Shown: positions 1 to 4,904 of the stretch, piece after piece
Position numbering within the stretch: position 1 is the stretch's first letter
Layout: each line of letters starts with the position of its first letter
Assembly (NCBI GenBank): GCA_015489055.1
Contig: WFMO01000093.1
Location: 1 to 5,615, forward strand
DNA length: 5,615 nt
From: Helicobacteraceae bacterium
Lineage (GTDB): Bacteria; Campylobacterota; Campylobacteria; Campylobacterales; Sulfurimonadaceae
Direction: 5' to 3'
The notes under the pieces: model-generated
Seen by the model: the letters and a program-made list of their open reading frames with translations, nothing else
The model's database searches: none
Told to the model about the DNA's origin: nothing
Program-made: the position numbers and the translations under genes

Positions 1-26
1 ATCTTGCTACTCCTATGTAGCAAGAT
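1..26. repeat. Perfect 10-bp inverted repeat (hairpin)
   Basis: ATCTTGCTAC at 1-10 is the exact reverse complement of GTAGCAAGAT at 17-26, with a 6-nt loop. The stem may extend beyond the left window edge. No T-run follows on the plus strand, so it is not a typical rho-independent terminator in that direction; the minus-strand side lies outside the window. It overlaps the broken end of the IS256-like fragment, so it may mark an insertion or rearrangement junction rather than a regulatory site. Confidence 0.7.
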
Positions 27-93
27 AAATAACCTTAAATACTGATGCTTCAGTAGGAAATGAGCCTTGAGATTTTATTTTTTTGGTGTTCAT
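13..93 (-). pseudogene. IS256-type transposase fragment (remnant)
   Basis: On the minus strand a 26-codon reading frame runs from ATG at 93-91 to TAG at 15-13. It contains the string GSFPTEASVFKVIYLAT. IS256-family (Mutator-like) transposases carry a very similar stretch near the C-terminus, where an 'RG-FP-E-A--K--YLA' pattern precedes 'KKWT'. Here the match stops abruptly after YLAT, at the hairpin at 1-26, so only a scrap is left. A GAGGG stretch about 5 nt before the ATG resembles a ribosome binding site, but a 26-residue piece of a transposase interior is unlikely to be a functional gene. The family call is from memory of the motif and is moderately sure. Confidence 0.45.
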
Positions 94-108
94 TTTTATC
101 CCTCACTT

Positions 109-141
109 TTCTTATTCTTATTTTATCTTATCGAATAAGAA
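109..141. repeat. 9-bp inverted repeat between two IS fragments
   Basis: TTCTTATTC at 109-117 is the exact reverse complement of GAATAAGAA at 133-141, with a 15-nt AT-rich spacer. It lies in the junction between the IS256-like and IS1380-like fragments. It could be an old terminal repeat or simple AT-rich chance; no gene depends on it visibly. Confidence 0.4.
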
Positions 142-170
142 TGTTGTATTAAATGGTTTGTTTATTAGAG

Positions 171-675
171 ACATTGTATATGCCTATGGTAAGGTATATA
201 AACGGTGGGTATGTTATTGATGTAGATTTCAGAGAAGAGAATGAGCCTACTGCAAACGAAAACCTAGAGTTTCTAAAACAGTGTGAACTACAGCTTCCCT
301 TGGGAAGAAAGTTTGATAGATTTTGAGCAGATAACGCATCGTATCAAGCTGAAATATTTAACTACTGTGAAGAGAAAAAGATACTCTTTAGTGTTACAGC
401 TAAAAAGAATATAAATGTGTTTGAATCTATCAAAAATATCAAAGATGAAGATTGGCATGCTTTTTCAAAAAGAGAGAAAGTTGCAGAGTTTATCCATACT
501 ATATAAGATACTGATAATGCCTTTAGAATGAATGAGGAGTTTACAAAACTATTTCAAAGTATATGACAGGAAGCTTATGAAGAGAATTTGCAATAACAAT
601 AGATTTAAACTTCAAAAAGTTAAGAATGGAGATACTGAAATTTATTCAAACAAAAGAGGCATGAGTAAACTGTAA
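171..675 (+). pseudogene. IS1380-family transposase remnant
   Basis: From the ATG at 180 the frame reads MPMVRYING, then DVDFREENEPTANENLEF, then ADNASYQAEIFNYCEEKK, then AEFIHTI and DTDNAFRM. This follows the order of IS1380-family DDE transposases, where 'RADSASYQAE' carries a catalytic Asp and 'HTMN-TDKAFR' follows. The gene is dead. There is a TGA at 324-326, in place of the Arg expected before ADNASYQ; a TAA at 504-506; a TGA at 564-566; and a frameshift after which the match continues from about 577 to 675 (CNNNRFKLQK, then EIYSNKRGMSKL, like the family's 'IATN...EFYN-RG' region). The N-terminal third and the C-terminus with the last catalytic Glu are missing. No terminal repeats were recognised. 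Confidence 0.75.
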
Positions 676-720
676 ATCTTGCACAAAAATTGAAAAATTC
701 AATACAAACAGAGTCAAAAA

Positions 721-861
721 TATGTAAAGTATGATTTAACAGCCTACAAAGGTGCTTTTGGATTCAAACAAAAATGAGTTTTTTATGAATTTAGAGGTGT
801 GGATAATGTTATGGAATTATTAGGATTTATAAGTATTAGGAAACTTTTTTATAATTTTTGA
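721..861 (+). pseudogene. Tail of an IS1182/IS5-type transposase (remnant)
   Basis: The frame starting at 721 reads KYVKYDLTAYKGAFGFKQK, a TGA at 778-780, then VFYEFRGVDNVMELLGF, ISIRKLF, and a final TGA at 859-861. This resembles the C-terminal end of IS1182/IS5-type DDE transposases, where 'E--FG--K----F--F--RG--KV--E--L---A-NL-KL' contains the catalytic Glu. Here the position expected for that Glu reads Gly (YKGAFG). One internal stop and no N-terminal part mean it is a dead fragment. The family assignment is from pattern only and could be another IS4/IS5-clan family. Its last codons run into the minC promoter. Confidence 0.45.
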
Positions 862-867
862 TATAAT
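859..867 (+). promoter_or_regulatory. minCDE promoter, extended -10
   Basis: TGATATAAT at 859-867 is a perfect extended -10 box (TG-N-TATAAT). No good -35 box is seen about 17 nt upstream. Instead the upstream 20 nt are T-rich (844-859), the pattern typical of sigma70 promoters in Campylobacter and Helicobacter. Transcription would start near 873-875, leaving a leader of only 10-25 nt before minC. It is the only strong promoter seen before the min genes and probably drives all three. Confidence 0.7.
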
Positions 868-885
868 TTCTGGCTATTTTGTGGC

Positions 886-1479
886 ATGAGGATAATTTTG
901 AAAACAAGGCAATATTCAATAAAAGTATTTGAGATAGAATTAGTAGATGAAGGAAAATTCATCGCTTTTTTTGAAAAAAATTATCAATTTTTTCAAAATC
1001 ATCTCATTGTTATTAATGGAAAAGAAAACAAACAAATAAAAGAGTACCTAAACTCTAAAGAACTTAAACATGTATTCAATTTAACACTACCAAAAAGAGT
1101 TTCAGATAAGAGTGTCAATCCTCCAGTTCCTACTCCTCGAAAGACAACTGAAAAAGTACAAACAAATTTAAAGGTTATAGATAAACTTATTCGAAGCGGA
1201 CAAGAGCTTAAAATTGATGGGGATTTATTACTTCTAAATCGAGTGAATAGTGGAGGAACTATAATTATTAATGGAACTCTCATTATTATACAGATTGTAG
1301 ATGGTTCTATACGATGTAATGGAAACTTCATGATGCTTCAAGCATCACATAAAGCAAACATTGTTTTTCATGATGTAGAAGTAGATAACAAATATCTGCA
1401 AGACAAACTTAAAAAGGTTGAATTGATTAATAATGAAATCGTTATAACACCTGTATTAAAGGAGACAAGTTGGGTATAG
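886..1479 (+). CDS. minC: Septum site-determining protein MinC
   Basis: MinC is the division inhibitor that blocks FtsZ polymerisation near the poles after MinD recruits it to the membrane. The 197-residue frame has an N-terminal domain (about 1-75), a proline-rich linker (PPVPTP, 79-84) and the C-terminal beta-helix domain (about 95-190) that dimerises and binds MinD. The hallmark RSGQ lies at 113-116, followed by DGD (121-123) and NSGG (131-134). The ending with CNGNFMML (144-151) and VDN is as I recall for Campylobacterota MinC. The start is uncertain. ATG 886 has no ribosome site in front of it, while TTG 898, in frame, has AGGA at 889-892 five bases upstream and gives a protein beginning KTRQ--I, as I recall for homologues. 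The 3' end overlaps minD by 10 bases. The gene is intact despite IS debris immediately upstream. Confidence 0.88.
   Translation: MRIILKTRQYSIKVFEIELVDEGKFIAFFEKNYQFFQNHLIVINGKENKQIKEYLNSKELKHVFNLTLPKRVSDKSVNPPVPTPRKTTEKVQTNLKVIDKLIRSGQELKIDGDLLLLNRVNSGGTIIINGTLIIIQIVDGSIRCNGNFMMLQASHKANIVFHDVEVDNKYLQDKLKKVELINNEIVITPVLKETSWV
889..892 (+). promoter_or_regulatory. Ribosome binding site favouring TTG 898 for minC
   Basis: AGGA at 889-892 is 5 nt before the in-frame TTG at 898-900, and overlaps the codons after ATG 886. ATG 886 itself has only TGGC-type sequence upstream. This supports translation from TTG 898 (193 residues) over ATG 886 (197 residues). Confidence 0.5.
1461..1464 (+). promoter_or_regulatory. 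Ribosome binding site of minD (TTG start)
   Basis: GGAG at 1461-1464, inside the 3' end of minC, is 5 nt before TTG 1470. It fixes the rare TTG start for minD: the protein then begins MGIVIAVISGKGGVGKTT, putting the P-loop at the expected residues, and no ATG lies nearby in frame. Confidence 0.8.
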
Positions 1480-2282
1480 TAATAGCAGTAATTAGTGGCA
1501 AAGGTGGTGTTGGAAAGACAACGACCACAGCAAATATTGGACTAGGCATCGCACAAAATGGAAAATCTTGTGTCGTTGTTGATTTCGATATAGGGCAAAG
1601 AAATTTAGATATGCTTCTTGGTCTTGAGAACCGTGTTGTCTATGATATGGTTCATGTAATGGATGAAAATATCTCTATAAAACAGGCACTTATCAAAAGT
1701 AAAATGAGTCCAAATCTCTCATTTTTGGCTGCTTCACAAACAAAAGATAAATCGGTCCTAGATTCTGCTAAAATTAATAAATTGATAAGTTCTCTTAAAG
1801 AAGATTTTGATTTTGTTATTCTTGATGCACCTGCTGGGATAGAGAGCGGATATGAGCATACGATAGAATTTGCTGATCGTGCTATTATTGTTGTGAATCC
1901 GGAAGTTTCATCTATCAGAGATTCAGATAGAGCTATTGGAATTTTAGACTCAAAAAGTCAAAAAGTGAAAAATGGAGAGGATGTGGAAAAATATTTAATT
2001 ATCAATAGAATAAATCCACAAATGGTTCAAAGCGGGGAAATGCTTAATAGTGAAGATATTCTGGAAATTTTAAGTATTCCACTTTTAGGAAAAATTCCTG
2101 AAGATAAAGCTATTATTGATGCTTCAAATCAGGGAAAGCCAATTGTACTAAATGAATCCTCTTCTGCGGGACAGGCATATAAAAGAGTATCGGCAAGACT
2201 ATGCAATGAAAAGGTTGATTTTGTGGATGTGGAGACTTTTAATCGTGGTTTTATGCAAAAAATTAAGGAGATATTTACATAA
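1470..2282 (+). CDS. minD: Septum site-determining protein MinD, membrane ATPase
   Basis: MinD is a deviant Walker-type ATPase that dimerises on the inner membrane when bound to ATP, recruits MinC, and is released by MinE, giving pole-to-pole oscillation. The 270-residue protein equals the E. coli length. The deviant P-loop SGKGGVGKTT is at 9-18 with the signature Lys11 and Lys16. DFDIGQRNLD (38-47) carries switch I with Asp40, LDAPAGIESG (118-127) carries the Walker B Asp119, and NPEVSSIRDSDR (143-154) is the MinD-specific stretch. The last residues (GFMQKIKEIFT) form a short amphipathic helix, the membrane-targeting sequence. FlhG/YlxH is the nearest alternative, but VVYD, the PAGIE motif and the flanking minC and minE settle MinD. 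It starts with TTG, overlaps minC by 10 bases and minE by one, so translation is likely coupled. Confidence 0.96.
   Translation: MGIVIAVISGKGGVGKTTTTANIGLGIAQNGKSCVVVDFDIGQRNLDMLLGLENRVVYDMVHVMDENISIKQALIKSKMSPNLSFLAASQTKDKSVLDSAKINKLISSLKEDFDFVILDAPAGIESGYEHTIEFADRAIIVVNPEVSSIRDSDRAIGILDSKSQKVKNGEDVEKYLIINRINPQMVQSGEMLNSEDILEILSIPLLGKIPEDKAIIDASNQGKPIVLNESSSAGQAYKRVSARLCNEKVDFVDVETFNRGFMQKIKEIFT
2265..2270 (+). promoter_or_regulatory. Ribosome binding site of minE, long spacing
   Basis: AAGGAG at 2265-2270, near the 3' end of minD, is the only purine-rich site before the minE ATG at 2282. The 11-nt spacing is longer than usual. The TAATG stop/start overlap probably lets ribosomes that finish minD restart on minE. 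Confidence 0.6.
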
Positions 2283-2512
2283 TGTTTCCTTGGTTTAAGA
2301 AAAAAAGCAGTGCAAAAACTGCAAAAGACAGACTAACAATAGCAATAATGGCAGATAGAACAAATAATACTTTTCCGTTTATTGAAGATTTAAAAGCTGA
2401 AATTATAGAGGTTGTCAAAAAATATATCGATGTTAAAAAAGTTCATATACAAAAAGAAAATCATGAAGGTATTGAAGCACTTTCTATTGACATTGAATTA
2501 GATAAAAAATAA
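2282..2512 (+). CDS. minE: Cell division topological specificity factor MinE
   Basis: MinE binds MinD at the membrane, displaces MinC, stimulates MinD ATPase and so keeps the inhibitor away from mid-cell. The 76-residue protein is a little shorter than the E. coli one (about 88). The N-terminal MFPWFKKK is the amphipathic/basic membrane-contact segment. AKDRLTIAIMADR (14-26) is the anti-MinCD segment, matching E. coli AKERLQIIVAERR. The rest (LKAEIIEVVKKYIDV, then HIQKE and LSIDIEL) is the topological-specificity dimer domain. It follows minD with a one-base overlap and ends the operon. In Helicobacter pylori, as I recall, minE is followed by dprA; here IS debris follows instead. No terminator hairpin was found behind it. 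Confidence 0.93.
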   Translation: MFPWFKKKSSAKTAKDRLTIAIMADRTNNTFPFIEDLKAEIIEVVKKYIDVKKVHIQKENHEGIEALSIDIELDKK

Positions 2513-2565
2513 TCATTTAGTCCGATCCATAAAACAGACATGATATTTACTAAACAAAGAGCATT

Positions 2566-2706
2566 ATGACAAAAGAAGAAACAGTATAACTTTGCAAGAA
2601 TGATCCAAAAGCAGCTGCTAAGATGATTTTTATGGTAAAAAAGTTTCAAAAGTCGGTAACCTTACAATGGACACGCATCAAAAAGTTGGAAGAAAAATTG
2701 GCTTAA
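2566..2706 (+). pseudogene. IS66-type transposase N-terminus (remnant)
   Basis: The frame from ATG 2566 reads MTKEETV, a TAA stop at codon 8 (2587-2589), then LCKNDPKAAAKMIFMV and IKKLEEKLA, ending at TAA 2704. IS66 TnpC-like transposases begin the same way: a short 'M--EEL--L---DPEA' segment, then a heptad-repeat coiled coil ending 'LEERL' before an 'NS-NSSKPPSSD' motif. That motif is absent here because the match breaks at the stop. It is a dead fragment of about 46 codons; the remaining 450 or so codons are gone. The family call rests on this short N-terminal pattern. Confidence 0.5.
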
Positions 2707-2891
2707 TGAAAAATTTGGGCTTCTAAATAATTATTATTTTTTATAAGATACATAGAATCATCGATCATCTTTATTTTAAACTTTTAGTAAATCTATGATG
2801 AATTTTGAATAACTTTTTTATAGGAGAAAAATAAGATAAGCTTACATCGTGGTTCGAGCAAAAGGTTGAAGTTGGATTTAGTTAATTATAA
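2707..2891. other. Intergenic debris, no recognisable gene
   Basis: This AT-rich stretch between the IS66-like and IS630-like fragments has stops in all frames at short spacing. A possible faint upstream continuation of the IS630-like frame (LTSWFEQKVEV, around 2840-2872) is broken by stops before the clear match begins at 2892. No hairpin terminator, tRNA or promoter could be supported. Confidence 0.5.
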
Positions 2892-3173
2892 GAAAAAGTA
2901 GAAAATTATGTATCAGTTTTTTTAATTAAGTTGTTTAAATCCATGCTTAAAATATGGGAGTCTAAAGGATTAAACATATTCTATCTCCCGTCATACTCTC
3001 CACAATTAAATCCCATTGAACAACTTTAGAAATTTATGAAGTATTATTGGATTGAATTCGATGCTTTCAAGTTTGTCAAACATATGCTCAATTATGTTGA
3101 AAAAGTTCTTATTGGATATGGAAATAAATATGAAATTAAATTTGCTTATTTACTTAAAATGTTGATCAAATAA
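2892..3173 (+). pseudogene. IS630-family transposase C-terminus (remnant)
   Basis: The frame from 2892 reads EKVENYVSVFLIKLFKSM, then KIWESKGLNIFYLPSYSP, QLNPIEQL, a TAG at 3027-3029, then KFMKYYWIEFDAFKF and GYGNKYEIKFA, ending at TAA 3171. 'LP-YSP-LNPIE--W---K' followed by an 'G-KY-I-F' end is the signature of IS630-family (DDE_3) transposases, and the Glu of NPIE (codon 3018-3020) is the last catalytic residue of the DDE triad. The TAG sits where this family has Trp, so a single G-to-A change of TGG explains it. The N-terminal half with both catalytic Asp residues is missing, so the element is dead, but apart from that stop the last 75 or so codons are well preserved. Confidence 0.82.
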
Positions 3174-3246
3174 ATCCATAAGCAGTTTATTTGATTTGCA
3201 GTTTTATATCTGCCTTTATTTAAGTATTTTAAAACCCTTTTTGTCG

Positions 3247-3252
3247 TAATAT
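3247..3252 (+). promoter_or_regulatory. Possible dinB promoter -10 box
   Basis: TAATAT at 3247-3252 lies 27 nt before the dinB start, behind a T-rich run (3238-3244), which fits the -35-poor promoter style of Campylobacterota. No convincing -35 box is present, and no LexA-type palindrome was seen. It is weak evidence, but some promoter is needed because only IS debris lies upstream. Confidence 0.3.
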
Positions 3253-3279
3253 TGGTTATTGGTACTTAAATGAGAGAAT

Positions 3280-4548
3280 ATGATTTTACATTTAGATTTA
3301 GACTGTTTTTTTGCGGCTGCGCATCGTATTGATAATCCACATTTAAACAATATACCTATTGCAGTAGGGGGAAGGAGCAACCTATCCATTTTTGATAAAT
3401 CTAAACAAACAAGACAACTCTCCAGTGTTAAAGGCGCATTTACAAGCTCGATTCTCAGCACACAGGATAATACATCTTTTAAAGAGTATTTTATCGATAA
3501 AAATGGTAAAGTCAGGGGTATAATAACCACATCAAGTTATGAAGCAAGAGCATTTGGAGTTAAAACTGCCATGAGTGTCGCAGAAGCTTTAAGATGGTGT
3601 CCTGAACTTATAGTAATTCCACCAAATTATCCTCTTTACCATAAATTATCACACATGTTAAAGCTTTTGCTTGAAAAAGAGATGCCAAATGTTGAACAAT
3701 TTTCTATTGATGAGTTTTTTTGCGATGCAACGGGATTGATTGATGACAAGGACATAAAACACTACGCAATAGAGTTAAAGCAAAAAATCAAGGATGAATT
3801 AGAACTGCCAATATCTATTGGTATAGCTAAAACCAAATGGATTGCAAAACTAGCCACCAACGATGCCAAACCAAATGGAGTGATGTTTGTTCATCCATCG
3901 AGAGTCGATGATTATATTCATAATAAGCCAATAAAAGAGTTTTGTGGGATAGGCAAGAGTTACCAAGATAAGCTACACGCCAAAGGAATAAAAACATTAG
4001 GACAAATAAAATCCAAGAAGGAGCTTTTATATTCTTGGGGTAAATTTGGAAGACAGCTTTATCATCGAGTAACTGGTACTGATAATGAAAAAGTATCTAC
4101 GTATAAAACATCAAGTCAATCATTAAGTTTAGGCAGAACATTTGATCCAGAGTTTAATCGCAAAGAGATAAAAAGAAGAATTACTATACTTTGTAGACAT
4201 TTATCGTTTATAGCACTTAAAAACAATCATAATCCAATGACATTTTCATTAAAACTTAAATATCAATATGGAGATAAAGCAAAAGATAGCTTTAGCTCAA
4301 ATAGAACATTTACAGAACAACATTTTAAAGAAGAGATGACAAAAATATTTATGCGTATAGATAAGCATATATCCCATGCTATCGTGCAGATAAATATCAC
4401 ACTATCAAATTTTCAGGAAAACAAACCGACAACTTTAGATCTATTTACGCTTAATGAAGACAATAAACAAAAAAAGATAACAGAGTCTTTGCAAAAGCTA
4501 AGAAGTAAATTTGGCGTAGATATTATAAAAAGTGGTGGAGAGTTGTGA
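3280..4548 (+). CDS. dinB: DNA polymerase IV-like Y-family translesion polymerase
   Basis: This is an error-prone Y-family polymerase that copies past damaged template bases without proofreading. The palm starts LDLDCFFAAAHR with catalytic Asp6 and probable steric-gate Phe11. SSYEARAFGVKTAMSVAEAL (85-104) matches the nucleotide-binding fingers region, and FSIDEFF (141-147) holds catalytic Asp144 and Glu145. IGIAKTKWIAKLATNDAKPN (180-199) is the conserved Lys-rich motif, FCGIGKSYQDKL (221-232) the thumb helix-hairpin-helix, and about 280-380 the little finger. LDLF (386-389) resembles a beta-clamp binding motif. At 422 residues it is longer than E. coli DinB (351). Most of the excess is an insert at 32-79 between AVGG and GIITTSSYEAR, which I recall in other Campylobacterota homologues, and a C-terminal tail. 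A weak GAGAG at 3272-3276 precedes the ATG. It stands alone between IS relics and appears intact. Confidence 0.9.
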   Translation: MILHLDLDCFFAAAHRIDNPHLNNIPIAVGGRSNLSIFDKSKQTRQLSSVKGAFTSSILSTQDNTSFKEYFIDKNGKVRGIITTSSYEARAFGVKTAMSVAEALRWCPELIVIPPNYPLYHKLSHMLKLLLEKEMPNVEQFSIDEFFCDATGLIDDKDIKHYAIELKQKIKDELELPISIGIAKTKWIAKLATNDAKPNGVMFVHPSRVDDYIHNKPIKEFCGIGKSYQDKLHAKGIKTLGQIKSKKELLYSWGKFGRQLYHRVTGTDNEKVSTYKTSSQSLSLGRTFDPEFNRKEIKRRITILCRHLSFIALKNNHNPMTFSLKLKYQYGDKAKDSFSSNRTFTEQHFKEEMTKIFMRIDKHISHAIVQINITLSNFQENKPTTLDLFTLNEDNKQKKITESLQKLRSKFGVDIIKSGGEL

Positions 4549-4592
4549 GACCGTAAAATAAACTGTGTAAACCCACCTTTTATCCTATAATC

Positions 4593-4636
4593 ACTTTGTA
4601 TATTTTGACATAATTTCACTAAAAAATATACAAAGT
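4593..4636. repeat. Perfect 14-bp palindrome overlapping a promoter-like sequence
   Basis: ACTTTGTATATTTT at 4593-4606 is the exact reverse complement of AAAATATACAAAGT at 4623-4636, with a 16-nt spacer. A TTGACA (4605-4610) and a TATACA (4627-4632), 16 nt apart, form a plausible plus-strand promoter spanning the two arms. That arrangement would suit an operator controlling the relic element's promoter. The arms are AT-rich and end in A and T runs, so it could also act as a weak two-way terminator behind dinB. Confidence 0.6.
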
Positions 4637-4660
4637 TGAGGACGAGGTACTCCTTAAGGG

Positions 4661-4840
4661 TATAAATTTTATACCAATTTCTACTTCGCCCCTTACCAAC
4701 TTATAGGCAAAAAAGCAGAGGTATGGTCTGGTGCAAAAATTGTAACAATTACTTATGAGGGGAAAACAGTAGCTACACATCCTAAACTACTTCTAGCCAT
4801 CTTTTTTCAGAGCAGACTGGATGAGTATTTGGAGCTGTAA
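4661..4840 (+). pseudogene. IS21-family transposase IstA fragment
   Basis: The frame at 4661 reads YKFYTNFYFAPYQLIGKKAE, then VWSGAKIVTITYEGKTVATH, then PKLLLAIFFQSRLDEYLEL, and stops at TAA 4838. IS21 IstA proteins have the same order near the C-terminus: 'YYSVPY-L-GKKVEV', then 'TVEI--KGK-VA-H'. Just upstream, in the same frame, is a TAA at 4655-4657. The integrase core with its catalytic residues and the helper ATPase istB are absent. It is a dead fragment of about 60 codons inside an inverted-repeat-bounded relic. Confidence 0.72.
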
Positions 4841-4904
4841 CTAGATGTTACTTTTGGTAGCTAACAAAGAATTTTTTACAGTCTCGTTTCCCCTTTAAAT
4901 TTTA

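Larger units (their letters stand above)
4547..4885. mobile_element. Degenerate 339-bp IS relic bounded by inverted repeats
   Basis: The left end at 4547-4572 begins GAGACCGTAAAATA; the right end at 4860-4885, read on the minus strand, begins GAGACTGTAAAAAA. Aligned without gaps they match at 19 of 26 positions, including the first five. Between them lies a fragment of an IS21 istA gene (4661-4840), so the whole looks like one internally deleted element. It starts inside the dinB stop codon (4546-4548). No target-site duplication is visible in the flanks (left ends AGTTGT, right starts GTTTCC), so exact boundaries are uncertain. Confidence 0.55.

Noticed and set aside
171..675. The IS1380-like frame contains two in-frame TGA codons, suggesting recoding (TGA read as an amino acid).
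   Set aside because: There is also a TAA in the same frame and a frameshift, both ends of the gene are missing, and the neighbouring real genes use TGA as stop (dinB, DUF4143 gene). Simple decay explains it.
999..1331. 110-codon open frame on the minus strand inside minC.
   Set aside because: It is the antisense shadow of a well-supported minC gene and its protein has no recognisable motif.
2461..2649. 62-codon minus-strand frame over the minE end.
   Set aside because: It overlaps minE and IS66 debris in antisense, has no good ribosome site or motif.
2848..2868. GGTTCGAGC, resembling a tRNA T-loop.
   Set aside because: There are no flanking complementary stems and no anticodon or acceptor arms nearby, so it is not a tRNA.
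3198..3213. GCAG...CTGC small inverted repeat before dinB as a possible terminator or operator.
   Set aside because: Only four base pairs with an eight-base loop; too weak to support a function.
3216..3530. 104-codon minus-strand frame across the start of dinB.
   Set aside because: Antisense to the catalytic start of dinB, with no family resemblance.
4836..4850. GTAAC/GTTAC hairpin followed by TTTT as a terminator.
   Set aside because: A five-pair AT-rich stem followed by four T is too weak, and it lies inside the IS21 relic.
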